64,000 nucleotides of DNA from JACKOB01 sp024234575. GTDB lineage: Bacteria > Pseudomonadota > Gammaproteobacteria > Pseudomonadales > Oleiphilaceae. The stretch is from the NCBI GenBank assembly GCA_051208035.1, contig JBPJFZ010000004.1, positions 1 through 64,000 of the forward strand, read 5' to 3'. Of this stretch, positions 25,425 through 34,446 are shown one piece after another. The notes below the pieces were generated by a model that saw nothing but the letters and a program-made list of their open reading frames with translations, was not told the origin of the DNA and did no database searches. Position numbers and translations under genes: made by a program. Numbering within the stretch: the first letter of the stretch is position 1; each line of letters begins with the position of its first letter.

Positions 25425-25656
25425 TCTGATAAAATGGTGAGCATGAAAAATGCATCTCGCCATTTCTAACTTGCTTTTCTGCGGGTAACTGTTTTATTAC
25501 TTACTGGCAGCAGCTCTATGCCGCTGCCAAGACCTTTCATGGCGCTCCCATCGTTTACGCGACTCTGTATTGAATCACATGGCCGATCCATTATACTGCC
25601 GAACTCCGCCGGGAAGTTCACGTACGGCATTGGTAAGCAGAATTTAAGGATCGAAT

Positions 25657-26199
25657 ATGAAAAAGCAAAACGTTTTAGGGTTGGTTTTATTGAGCTTTGC
25701 CGTTTATTCTCAAGCCGGAATTAATAGTCTTGGCTCGGCATTAGAGAAGGCCAGTGATGGCATTGCAGCTACCCAAACTGTTTTGGCGCCCGCTGCTGAC
25801 AGCAATGCAGCTACCACTGATCTGGTTAATATGGCAATGAGCCAGTTGAACTTGTCACAGCCTCAAGCTGAAGGTGGTTTGGGGGCGCTGTTTGGGCTGA
25901 CGAAATCAAATTTATCAGCGGGAGAATTTTCTCAGTTGTCGAAAGGTGTTCCTGGCATGGACACATTATTGGCTGCGGTTCCTGCTTCTTTGTCTGGCGG
26001 CAGTGGGGGTGGCTTGGGTGGTGTGGTGACATCTCTCGCAGAGGGGGCTGGTGTAATGGATCAGTTTGCGGCGTTGGGGATCAGCCCTGAAATGGTCGCT
26101 CCATTGGTGGACATTGTATTGCAATACCTGGGGCAGGGTGGTGATGGTGGATTGTCAGATCTTTTCAGCAAAGGTTTAGGTGGTTTGTTGGGTGAATAG
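25657..26199 (+). CDS. DUF2780 secreted protein (VcgC/VcgE-like)
   Basis: 180 residues. The signal peptide ends near YSQAG. The body holds the family pattern GLGALFGLTKSNLSAGEFSQLSKGVPGMDTLL and Gly-rich repeats, then GISPEMVAPLVDIVLQYL, with a Gly-rich end. This is the DUF2780 family known from Vibrio and relatives, of unknown function and exported. It lies between nirN and a patatin gene with no sign of a shared promoter, so a role in denitrification is not implied. Confidence 0.8.
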   Translation: MKKQNVLGLVLLSFAVYSQAGINSLGSALEKASDGIAATQTVLAPAADSNAATTDLVNMAMSQLNLSQPQAEGGLGALFGLTKSNLSAGEFSQLSKGVPGMDTLLAAVPASLSGGSGGGLGGVVTSLAEGAGVMDQFAALGISPEMVAPLVDIVLQYLGQGGDGGLSDLFSKGLGGLLGE

Positions 26200-26312
26200 A
26201 CCTGTGAGACCGAGCGCTATTGATATTTAACCGTTGTTTTGGCAAGTAAATCAAAATTTGCTTGTCAACTTCGCTTGAGTTTTCTTTATTGTAAAAAGGT
26301 TAAATTAGTCAC

Positions 26313-27206
26313 ATGAAGTGGAATCCGTTGAATACCCGGATTGGTGTAGCCTTGGGCGGAGGCGCCGCTAAAGGTCTGGCGCATGTCGGTGTGCTAAGCG
26401 CTTTTGATGAAGAGAATGTGCGTATCGATTATTTATCTGGTACCAGTATTGGTGCCTTGGTCGCCAGCTACTACGCGTTTGGCAAGCCTATTGAAGAGAT
26501 CAGAGCCATAGGGTCTGATCTGCATGTGACGAAAGTTATAAACTTTACCCTGAAGAAGCGGGGATTTTTTACCACAGACTCTATCCGTTCCATGATACTT
26601 CGTGACCTTGGTGACGTGCACATTGAGGATGCAAAGATACCCCTGTCAATTTGTACGACAGATATTATGACAGGCGAGCAAGTTACTTTTGAAAAGGGAA
26701 GCCTTGCAGATGCTGTTTGTGCTTCGATGGCGGTACCGGGGCTTTTCGTGCCTGTTGAAATTGACGGAAGAATGTTGGTGGACGGTGGAATCGTTGAGAA
26801 TGTGCCTGTATCGGCTCTTGAAGATATGGGGGCCGGCATTATTGTTGCCATCGATTTAAATGGCATCAAAAAATACCCTGAGCCAACAGATGTCATGGAT
26901 GTGATAGGTAATGCTATAGATATTGGTATCGATTTGCGCACCCGGGATCAGCTAAAGAAAGCGGATATCGTCCTGTCTCTCGATCTTAGCCATTATAGTC
27001 GGGTGGGTAATTCGGATAACGCACTGGCGCTTTTTATGGAAGGGTATTGGCCGATGAAGGCGAGAATCAAACGCTTATTGTGGTACAAACGGACGAACTA
27101 TCTGGTATATCTGCTCAAGGCATTTATGGAAATAATGCCGCTTAAAGTGCCAGAACTTCTCAAACGTCTCTATCGGCCTGCCAGGGCTAGGATAAAAATA
27201 AAGTAA
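26313..27206 (+). CDS. Patatin-like phospholipase (RssA-like)
   Basis: 297 residues. It carries the glycine-rich oxyanion loop GVALGGGAAKGLAHVG, the nucleophile elbow GTSIG and the catalytic Asp in DGG (MLVDGGIVENVPV). This is the bacterial Ser-Asp dyad of patatin-like acyl hydrolases, of the cytoplasmic RssA/YchK subgroup. It has no signal peptide. It lies between nirN and norC, but norC has its own regulated promoter. Substrate unknown, probably membrane lipids. Confidence 0.88.
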   Translation: MKWNPLNTRIGVALGGGAAKGLAHVGVLSAFDEENVRIDYLSGTSIGALVASYYAFGKPIEEIRAIGSDLHVTKVINFTLKKRGFFTTDSIRSMILRDLGDVHIEDAKIPLSICTTDIMTGEQVTFEKGSLADAVCASMAVPGLFVPVEIDGRMLVDGGIVENVPVSALEDMGAGIIVAIDLNGIKKYPEPTDVMDVIGNAIDIGIDLRTRDQLKKADIVLSLDLSHYSRVGNSDNALALFMEGYWPMKARIKRLLWYKRTNYLVYLLKAFMEIMPLKVPELLKRLYRPARARIKIK

Positions 27207-27411
27207 ATTTCTTACCCGTTGATGCTTCGTTAAGTTAAATACGTTGAATACCAGCAGAATTATGAATTCGGCGTAAGCTTTTATGCGGTTTAGGAACCTT
27301 ATTTTTCGGTATCCAGAACAACTGCTACACGCGGTGCTTTGTTTAATATATGCCCTGCCAGCCTCTATTTTCTTGCCTTTCCCTCGTTACCTTGATATTC
27401 CTGCAATCCTG

Positions 27412-27425
27412 TTGACCAACATCAA
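27412..27425 (+). promoter_or_regulatory. FNR/Dnr box of the norCB promoter
   Basis: TTGACCAACATCAA matches the consensus at 9 of 10 positions. TACCTT at 27448-27453 occupies exactly the -10 position for activation from -41.5, and the start codon of norC follows about 30 bases after the implied start site. Confidence 0.87.
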
Positions 27426-27488
27426 GGGCATTTGCGCGCTAGCAAAGTACCTTAGACGCTGAATTAAACTTAATTAAGGAGAGCAATA

Positions 27489-27929
27489 ATGGCTGAGCGC
27501 TTTACCAAAAGCATGGCCAGGAATATATATCTCGGAGGCAGTGTGTTTTTCATTCTGCTGTTCCTGGCCTTGACTGTCGACACTGTCCGAGAGTTACCCA
27601 AGCGTGATAACCGCGAAGCACTGACAGAGTCGGTGGCTAACGGAAAGATGTTGTGGGAAGAAAATAACTGCATCGGTTGCCATTCACTGCTGGGCGAGGG
27701 CGCATATTTTGCCCCAGAGCTGGGTAACGTGTTTAACCGAAGAGGCGGCGAAGAAGCGTTTAAATACTTCTTTAAAGCCTGGATGCAGGCACAGCCCACG
27801 GGTGCACCCGGTCGTCGTCAAATGCCGCAATTTAATTTTACAGACGAAGAGTTGAGTGATTTGGCGGAATTCCTGGAATATACCTCCAAAATCAAAACCA
27901 ACAACTGGCCACCTAATATAGAAGGTTAA
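27489..27929 (+). CDS. norC: Nitric oxide reductase cytochrome c subunit
   Basis: 146 residues. An N-terminal membrane anchor (about 14-32) leads to a periplasmic monohaem domain with CIGCH at residues 61-65 and a distal methionine in RRQMPQFNF. This is NorC, the electron-receiving subunit of cNOR. AAGGAG precedes the start, and a gap of 14 bases leads to norB. It is controlled by the FNR/Dnr box at 27412. Confidence 0.96.
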   Translation: MAERFTKSMARNIYLGGSVFFILLFLALTVDTVRELPKRDNREALTESVANGKMLWEENNCIGCHSLLGEGAYFAPELGNVFNRRGGEEAFKYFFKAWMQAQPTGAPGRRQMPQFNFTDEELSDLAEFLEYTSKIKTNNWPPNIEG

Positions 27930-27943
27930 GGGAGATTTTTGTC

Positions 27944-29326
27944 ATGAAATACCAATCGCAAGCGGTGGCAAAACCCTATTTTATTTTTGCCCTCATGCTT
28001 TTTACTGGTCAAATCCTGTTCGGCGTAGTTTTAGGCCTGCAGTATGTAGTTGGAGACTTTTTGTTTCCTGAGATTCCATTTAACGTAGCGAGAATGGTTC
28101 ACACCAACTTGCTTATTGTCTGGCTGCTGTTCGGCTTTATGGGCGCGGCTTACTTCCTGATTCCTGAAGAGTCAGAGACTGAACTATATAGTCCCAAACT
28201 GGCGATAGCCCTGTTCTGGATTTTTGCTGTAGCTGGAACCTTAACAATTCTTGGCTACTTGCTGGTTCCTTATGCCACTTTGGCAAAAATGACTGGTAAC
28301 AGTCTGCTGCCAACCATGGGTAGAGAGTTTTTAGAGCAGCCAACCATTACCAAAATAGGTATTGTTATTGTCGCTCTTGGCTTCCTGTTCAACATTGGTA
28401 TGACGATTCTGAAAGGCCGTAAAACGGTTATCAACATCGTTATGATTACTGGTTTACTTGGCTTGGCGGTATTCTTCCTGTTCTCATTCTACAACCCAGA
28501 GAACCTGGCACTGGATAAGTTCTTCTGGTGGTTTGTTGTTCACTTGTGGGTTGAAGGTGTGTGGGAATTGATCATGGGTGCCATGCTTGCATTTGTATTG
28601 ATCAAAGTTACCGGTGTGGACCGTGAAGTAATCGAGAAGTGGTTATATGTCATCATCGCGATGGCGTTGATTACTGGTATCCTTGGTACTGGTCACCACT
28701 TCTTCTGGATCGGGCCACCAGAGTACTGGCTGTGGATCGGTTCAATTTTCTCAGCAATGGAGCCAATTCCATTCTTTATGATGACTGTTTTTGCCTTTAA
28801 CATGGTTAACAGACGTCGTAAAGAGCATCCAAACAGAGCGGCAACACTGTGGGCTCTCGGTTGTGCGGTCATGGCATTCCTGGGCGCTGGTGTGTGGGGC
28901 TTCCTGCATACTTTGGCACCAGTAAACTACTACACACATGGTACGCAAATTACCGCAGCACACGGACACATGGCGTTCTATGGTGCTTATGTAATGATCG
29001 TTCTGACCATGATTTCCTACGCAATGCCAATTCTACGTGGCAAAGGCGAAGCGAACTCTAACAGTGCACAGGTTGTTGAAATGTGGGGCTTCTGGTTAAT
29101 GACTATCTCTATGGTGTTCATTACTCTGTTCCTTACTGCAGCAGGCGTACTTCAGGTTTGGATTCAGCGTATTCCTGAATCAGGTGCGGCGCTTGACTTC
29201 ATGACCACTCAGGACAAGGTTGCTTTGTTCTACTGGTTGCGTGAAGTGGCAGGTGTTTTCTTCCTGATCGGATTGGTTGCATATCTGTCTAGCTTCTTTA
29301 TCAAAGGAGAGAAGGCAGCAGCCTGA
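27944..29326 (+). CDS. norB: Nitric oxide reductase catalytic subunit
   Basis: 460 residues with 12 transmembrane helices. Ligand histidines can be read in MVHTNLLIVW, VHLWVEGVWELIMG and GTGHHFFWIG, and further in AAHGHMAFYGA. The Glu of WVEGVWE is the NorB-specific residue near the non-haem iron. It reduces two NO to N2O in the inner membrane with NorC. It is not the quinol-fused qNor form. A terminator follows at 29346. Confidence 0.97.
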   Translation: MKYQSQAVAKPYFIFALMLFTGQILFGVVLGLQYVVGDFLFPEIPFNVARMVHTNLLIVWLLFGFMGAAYFLIPEESETELYSPKLAIALFWIFAVAGTLTILGYLLVPYATLAKMTGNSLLPTMGREFLEQPTITKIGIVIVALGFLFNIGMTILKGRKTVINIVMITGLLGLAVFFLFSFYNPENLALDKFFWWFVVHLWVEGVWELIMGAMLAFVLIKVTGVDREVIEKWLYVIIAMALITGILGTGHHFFWIGPPEYWLWIGSIFSAMEPIPFFMMTVFAFNMVNRRRKEHPNRAATLWALGCAVMAFLGAGVWGFLHTLAPVNYYTHGTQITAAHGHMAFYGAYVMIVLTMISYAMPILRGKGEANSNSAQVVEMWGFWLMTISMVFITLFLTAAGVLQVWIQRIPESGAALDFMTTQDKVALFYWLREVAGVFFLIGLVAYLSSFFIKGEKAAA

Positions 29327-29345
29327 TTGTAGTTAGATCAAGAAA

Positions 29346-29377
29346 GGCGCACCATTAGTGGTGCGCCGTTTTTTTTT
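29346..29377 (+). terminator. Intrinsic terminator after norCB
   Basis: The 9-bp stem GGCGCACCA / TGGTGCGCC (29346-29354 and 29359-29367) with loop TTAG is followed by G and nine T. It is 19 bases past norB and would separate it from the polyferredoxin gene at 29402, at least partially. Confidence 0.93.
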
Positions 29378-29401
29378 CAGCAAGAATTATTGGGTTATGT
29401 C

Positions 29402-30349
29402 ATGCGAAGTATCTATCTGCAAAATGCTCGACTAATAACTCGTACCAGTTTTTTCCTATTATTTCTGTTTGCCCCTCTCCTGGATATTTTTCGCTTTGAC
29501 CTGACAACGACGCAGTTTGTTGTGTTTGGGTTCCGGCTATCGCTGGATCTCACCCCCGAATGGTTATCTCAGGCGACGGCTTTAGATGCGGGCTTAAGAA
29601 TTCTGACCCGTTTTGTGCTCCCACTTTTTATTATTATCGCCTCGGGTTTGTACATATTCTGGCGCTGGGGAAGAATCTACTGTGGTTGGCTTTGCCCGCA
29701 CTTTTCCGTTGTGGAAATGTTAAACGGCATGATGTTGCGCTGGTTGGATCGGGTAACCCTGTGGGAGCCTTCGCGGGAAGTTCGCCCGGTGTGGCATCGG
29801 GCAATTGCATTTTCAATGATACTGGTTACCGCCATGTTCGTGGCTTTCACATGGGCGGTAGGCCTGCTGTCCTATCTGATGCCCCCGGTTCCGCTTTATA
29901 TTGCCATCTTTAATTTTGATGTTGCGTTTCCGCAGAATGTTTTTTTACTTGCGGCGACCATCGTTTTCACGCTTGATTTTATACTTGCCCGCCATTTATT
30001 TTGCCGTTACGGCTGCGCTGTGGGGTTGTTTCAGAGTTTGTTCTGGATGATGAACACGAAAGCCATTGTGGTGAGTTTTGACAGAGATCGAGCCGCGCTT
30101 TGCAAAGACTGTGATAAAGACTGTGAAGACGCTTGCCCCATGCGTTTGTCAGTAAGAGGTTACAAGCGGGCGAAGTTTACTTGCACCCAGTGTGCCCAGT
30201 GTATTAGTGCGTGTCAGAATGTTCAGAAAGATAACCCTGATGGCACGTTGCTTGATTGGTCAGCAGGGGAAAAAATAAAACAGGTCTCTTTGATTCCACT
30301 CAAGGATGTCACCTCCAAAAAGTCTGAGAATAAGAAACAATCTCAGTAA
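29402..30349 (+). CDS. Membrane polyferredoxin of the NosR/NapH-like type
   Basis: About 315 residues from ATG 29402. Hydrophobic helices lie near 13-30, 65-88, 128-155 and 170-198. Two conserved cysteine motifs within the membrane part, IYCGWLCPH and LFCRYGCAVG, match the NapH/NosR/CcoG-type core. The C-terminal cytoplasmic domain has two Cys clusters, CKDCDKDCEDACPM and CTQCAQCISACQN, fitting two 4Fe-4S centres. It should move electrons between the quinone pool or a flavoprotein and another protein. It lies between norB and norD, suggesting a nor-linked role in electron supply or NorB maturation, which is not established for this gene. Confidence 0.82.
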   Translation: MRSIYLQNARLITRTSFFLLFLFAPLLDIFRFDLTTTQFVVFGFRLSLDLTPEWLSQATALDAGLRILTRFVLPLFIIIASGLYIFWRWGRIYCGWLCPHFSVVEMLNGMMLRWLDRVTLWEPSREVRPVWHRAIAFSMILVTAMFVAFTWAVGLLSYLMPPVPLYIAIFNFDVAFPQNVFLLAATIVFTLDFILARHLFCRYGCAVGLFQSLFWMMNTKAIVVSFDRDRAALCKDCDKDCEDACPMRLSVRGYKRAKFTCTQCAQCISACQNVQKDNPDGTLLDWSAGEKIKQVSLIPLKDVTSKKSENKKQSQ

Positions 30350-30460
30350 GATTTTTTGGCGGGCAACTATTTTAGGTTTGTTTAGGATATTTGCTATCGG
30401 TGTGCACGGGCTCTGGTCTTTCGATATGAGCTTGTTATTTAGCTGTAGGGGTTTGCGTAG

Positions 30461-32290
30461 ATGGAAGAGTGGGTTGGCCTTAAATGGCATAAATTTATAA
30501 CGCGTCACTCTATGCCCGAATACGACCGAGCGGCAGTAAAGCTTGAAGATACCGCCTTTTCGCTTGGTATTTTATTTCGGGCTTTGGGCGGGCCTGCCGG
30601 GTTGCGCATGTTGGCCGCGACACCAAGGGACTATCAACGCAGGCGCTCCTGGTTAAAAAAGCTTGCCGGAACGGGCGCCCAGGCAGAACTTGCATGGCGT
30701 GATGAAGAGAGTCTTCGCTTACCCGCCAGGATTGCCTGCTTTCCTGAAAAGGCTTTGAATGAGCACCTGTATGTTTGGTTAACGGCGCTGGCCAGTGAAC
30801 AGACTGAACCCTTTGCCAATTGGTTTGTTGGTAATCAGAAGCTTGCCCGACAGGTACTCGATAAATATCCGGGCATACGTTCTCGCTACGCCTCGTTGGT
30901 ACAAAGTTACCTGTCCCATAGACCAGATTTAGAGAAAATGGAGCCACGCGACCGCATTGTTGAAGAAACCTTGCGGCGCGCACTAGTCAATCCTGGCTCA
31001 GAGCCAACTCTTCCTCCGCTTTTTACTGCCCCAGAACCGGTGGCATTGTGGCTTTACCCCTATTCAGTATTGTTGGAAGACCCATCTACTTTGGGTGACG
31101 AAGATAGAGAGGAGACCCCGGTTAGAAAAAGTTCGCCGAAGAACAGGCGCCAAAAGAAAAAGGCCGAACGCGTCGACAGTTATGATCAAAATAAAGGGCT
31201 GATGGTTTTCCGCCTCGAAAATTTATTTAGCTGGTCAGAATTCAAACCCGTAGACCGGGCGGGGGACGATACAAAAGAAGAAGATGCTGAAAGCGTGGCA
31301 GATGACTTGGATGTGTTAAGCCTTTCCAGAGATCGTAAAGCCGGTGCATCGGCCATTCGTATGGATCTTGACTTGCCCAGTGCCGAAAATGATGACCTTT
31401 ATCTGGGAGACGGTATTCTCTTACCCGAATGGGATTACAAATCGCACTCATATCGTGAGGATTATTGCTGTCTGCAACCCATGATTGCTGATGAAGCGGC
31501 CGCGGTTGATCTTCCCGGCAGGCTTAAGCCGCAGGCTCAAACACTAAAACGGCAGTTTAGCCATCTAAAGCCCGAGCGTAATTGGGTGCGCAATTTAGCC
31601 GATGGTGAAGAGCTGGAAACAGACGGCTGGCTCGAATTTTTAACGGATTCGAAGCATCAGGGGTCACACTCTGATCAACGTATTTTTAGAAGTAAACTGC
31701 AGCAGGGTAGAGCGTTGTCCTGTTTGATTCTTGCCGATTTATCGCTTTCTACTGATGCCTGGGTCGACAATGAGCACCGGGTGATTGACGTCATTAGAGA
31801 CAGTTTGATGCTTCTCTCGGAAGCTCTGTCTGTGACGGGGGATCGTTTTGCCATCTATGGTTTTTCTTCCAGAAAGAGAAATCATGTTCGCTACAATATC
31901 GTAAAGAATTTCAACGAGCCATATAGCGCCAATGTCCGAGGTCGTGTTGACGCGCTGCAGCCGGGGTATTATACGAGGATGGGGGCGGCGATTCGCCAGT
32001 CTGCAAAAATACTCGCCGCCGAGAAGGCGCATCAGCGGGTGATGCTGATACTTTCGGATGGTAAACCAAATGATCTCGATCAGTATGAAGGCCGTTATGG
32101 AATTGAGGATACCCGCCAGGCAATCATCGATGCCCGGCGTATGGGTCTAGAGCCATTTTGTGTGACCATCGATAGTGAGGCGGAAGACTATCTGCCGCAT
32201 TTATTTGGTTCAAATGGTTATGCGGTGATTAGAGAACCCACAGAATTGTCTAAGCAACTACCTAGACTTTACGTCAACTTGACAAGATAA
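30461..32290 (+). CDS. norD: Nitric oxide reductase activation protein NorD
   Basis: 609 residues. The C-terminal VWA domain shows an intact MIDAS: DLSLST (D-x-S-x-S), a Thr in GYYTRMG and Asp in ILSDGKPND. The long variable N-terminal half (about 1-400) is charged and probably helical, the usual plan of NorD/CbbO. It partners with the MoxR ATPase NirQ/NorQ to activate NO reductase. It is unlinked from nirQ (13.4 kb apart) but next to norCB and the polyferredoxin. No norE was seen. Confidence 0.92.
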   Translation: MEEWVGLKWHKFITRHSMPEYDRAAVKLEDTAFSLGILFRALGGPAGLRMLAATPRDYQRRRSWLKKLAGTGAQAELAWRDEESLRLPARIACFPEKALNEHLYVWLTALASEQTEPFANWFVGNQKLARQVLDKYPGIRSRYASLVQSYLSHRPDLEKMEPRDRIVEETLRRALVNPGSEPTLPPLFTAPEPVALWLYPYSVLLEDPSTLGDEDREETPVRKSSPKNRRQKKKAERVDSYDQNKGLMVFRLENLFSWSEFKPVDRAGDDTKEEDAESVADDLDVLSLSRDRKAGASAIRMDLDLPSAENDDLYLGDGILLPEWDYKSHSYREDYCCLQPMIADEAAAVDLPGRLKPQAQTLKRQFSHLKPERNWVRNLADGEELETDGWLEFLTDSKHQGSHSDQRIFRSKLQQGRALSCLILADLSLSTDAWVDNEHRVIDVIRDSLMLLSEALSVTGDRFAIYGFSSRKRNHVRYNIVKNFNEPYSANVRGRVDALQPGYYTRMGAAIRQSAKILAAEKAHQRVMLILSDGKPNDLDQYEGRYGIEDTRQAIIDARRMGLEPFCVTIDSEAEDYLPHLFGSNGYAVIREPTELSKQLPRLYVNLTR

Positions 32291-32405
32291 CGATGCTGGT
32301 CAAGAGTCAAGAAGTGAACAATTCAAATGGGGTGAGTAATGCCAGAAATTGTTTACACCTATAGATGCGGCCAAGGTCAGGTATTGGTCTTTTTGAGGCA
32401 CAAAT

Positions 32406-33176
32406 ATGTCGATAGCCAGGCTATCTATTGTGTTCACCGTGACGCTGTCAGTGTTATTCGGCGGGCCGGCTTTTGCGCTGGAAACAGTCAATTACCTCAT
32501 TGTTAGTGAGGTCGCAAAACCTTTTCAGATTGAAGCAAATGATGTCAGCAATCACGGGGTAGTGACTGATATTGTTGAGGAGATATTTAGTGGCTCTGAT
32601 TTCAAATTAACACACATGGTTTTTCCAATTACGAGATTACACCATGAGGTTGCCAAAAAAATGGTCACCAACTGGGTTTCTTATGATGCCAAAGCCTGGC
32701 AGTCATTTGGTGCACATGGTGAACTGATTGATATACCCTTGTTTGAAGTAACGCATGCATTGCTTACGTGTGATGAAAGAATAAACCTTATTGAAGGTGA
32801 CTCTGATCTTACCGGGCTAAAGATTGCGACACTTGCTGATTTTCAGTATTTGCGTCTCGATGCCCTGGCCAAAGAGGGTAAAGTGTTGCTGGTGCCGGTA
32901 AACGGATATGAATCTGGCATATTAATGTCACAACATAAACGTGTGCATGGTTTTGTTGAAATGGAAATTCGGCTTAATTACAACGTGGCAGAGCTAGGAC
33001 TAGAAAGTGATTGCTTACGTTATGTTGACTTTGGAAAGATCATTCCTCCTTATTCTATTTACCTCAGTGTAGATCGAGAGATGTCGGACAACACAAAACA
33101 GTTTATACGTCAGCGTTTGATGCAGATGAAGCAGTCTGGGGTGCTGGATAGAATTTATAGTCATTGGATTCAATAA
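32406..33176 (+). CDS. Periplasmic amino-acid-type solute-binding protein
   Basis: 256 residues with a signal peptide (ending near GPAFALE) and the two-lobe fold of SBP family 3: YLIVSEVAKPFQIEAND at the start, LKIATLADFQYLR in the hinge and DKT-type C-terminal helix MKQSGVLDRIYSHW. There is no adjacent permease or ATPase, so it is an orphan. It could be a receptor domain or serve a remote transporter. It follows norD by 115 bases with its own start. Confidence 0.7.
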   Translation: MSIARLSIVFTVTLSVLFGGPAFALETVNYLIVSEVAKPFQIEANDVSNHGVVTDIVEEIFSGSDFKLTHMVFPITRLHHEVAKKMVTNWVSYDAKAWQSFGAHGELIDIPLFEVTHALLTCDERINLIEGDSDLTGLKIATLADFQYLRLDALAKEGKVLLVPVNGYESGILMSQHKRVHGFVEMEIRLNYNVAELGLESDCLRYVDFGKIIPPYSIYLSVDREMSDNTKQFIRQRLMQMKQSGVLDRIYSHWIQ

Positions 33177-33278
33177 TTAAATCACCTCGGCGGGCGAGCC
33201 GAAAAATATAAACTATACTCCTATGATCATCATTGCGAAGGCGGTGACAACCATTTCATAAGCAAGGAGAATAAGCAG

Positions 33279-34214
33279 ATGACTGATGCGGGTAAAAAGT
33301 ATCGATTGGTCACTCGAAGTGATTTTGATGGTCTTGTATGCGCAGTTCTTTTAAAGCATTTAGATTTGATTGATGACATTACCTTTGTGCATCCCAAAGA
33401 CATGCAGGATGGCAAGATTGACATTACCGGTAATGATATTTCTACCAACCTGCCTTTTGTTGAGGGGGTGTATCTTGCATTTGATCACCACTTATCCGAA
33501 ACGATTCGTAATGAAAAGCGCGACAATCATATTATTGACCCTGAGGCTCCTTCTGCTGCTCGCGTGGTTTACGACTACTATGGCGGGCAAGATACGTTCC
33601 CGTTAGCCTGGCTTGAAATGATGGACGCGGTTGATAAGGGGGACTCTGCCCAATTCAACAAAGAGGAAGTGCTTAACCCGCAAGGTTGGGACTTGCTGAA
33701 CTTTTTGATGGACGCCAGAACCGGATTGGGGCGTTTTAGAGAGTTTCGCATATCGAACTACAATTTGATGATGGACCTGATTGACTACTGTCGACTGCAC
33801 GATATTGATGAGATACTCGCGCTGCCAGACGTGAAAGAGCGGGTAGAGCTTTACTTTGAACAAGAGCCAAAGTTTAAAGAGCAGATAAAGCGCTGTTCAA
33901 CTGTGCATAAAAATCTGGTCGTACTGGATTTGCGTAACGAAGAACTGATTCATGCAGGTAACCGGTTTGTTATTTATGCGTTATTTCCACAGTGCAATAT
34001 ATCTATTCACGTGTTGTGGGGTGTGCGCCAGCAAAACACGGTTTTCGCCACCGGAAAGTCTATTTTTGACCGTGGTTGTAAAACGAATGTGGGCGAGTTA
34101 ATGCTACAGTACAACGGTGGTGGCCATCAGGCGGCAGGCACCTGTCAGGTGGATAATGATAAGGCGGAAGAAACACTGGCGCAGCTTATCGAAAAAATTA
34201 CGGCGGTTGGCTGA
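33279..34214 (+). CDS. DHH-family phosphoesterase
   Basis: 311 residues. Motifs are in order: LVTRSDFDGLVCA (first Asp pair), AFDHHLSE (DHH-type), MDAVDKGDS, then the C-terminal DHHA1 signature YNGGGHQAAG. These give the metal-dependent DHH/DHHA1 phosphodiesterase group, related to cyclic dinucleotide or exopolyphosphate/nanoRNA hydrolases. The substrate is uncertain. AAGGAG is about 10 bases before the ATG. It is monocistronic as far as can be seen. Confidence 0.82.
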   Translation: MTDAGKKYRLVTRSDFDGLVCAVLLKHLDLIDDITFVHPKDMQDGKIDITGNDISTNLPFVEGVYLAFDHHLSETIRNEKRDNHIIDPEAPSAARVVYDYYGGQDTFPLAWLEMMDAVDKGDSAQFNKEEVLNPQGWDLLNFLMDARTGLGRFREFRISNYNLMMDLIDYCRLHDIDEILALPDVKERVELYFEQEPKFKEQIKRCSTVHKNLVVLDLRNEELIHAGNRFVIYALFPQCNISIHVLWGVRQQNTVFATGKSIFDRGCKTNVGELMLQYNGGGHQAAGTCQVDNDKAEETLAQLIEKITAVG

Positions 34215-34359
34215 AGGTAATTAAGCGGTTGATCCATCAAGACGTGGAGGCATTTGTTCCTTCACGTCGCTTGTCATGAGTTCCATACAAGAATACATCT
34301 CCCTTTTTCCTATCCCCTCACTTCAACATTGACTGATCATCTGCAATACCAATATAAAT

Positions 34360-34378
34360 GCTAATGATAATGTTTCTT
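34360..34378 (+). promoter_or_regulatory. Candidate Fur box before the imelysin cluster
   Basis: GCTAATGATAATGTTTCTT aligns with the 19-bp Fur box, with an intact TAATGATAAT core but a poor 3' half. It is 69-87 bases before the first imelysin gene. Further AT-rich half-sites follow (GATTCTTATTAG). Confidence 0.55.
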
Positions 34379-34446
34379 ATTATTGACTGGTGTCTTTATT
34401 TCTGTATGATGCGAACGATTCTTATTAGTGTCTATTCGAGGTTTTT

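Noticed and set aside
25518..25724. Plus-strand frame overlapping the DUF2780 start
   Set aside because: Overlaps the signal peptide of the DUF2780 gene in another frame and has no family features.
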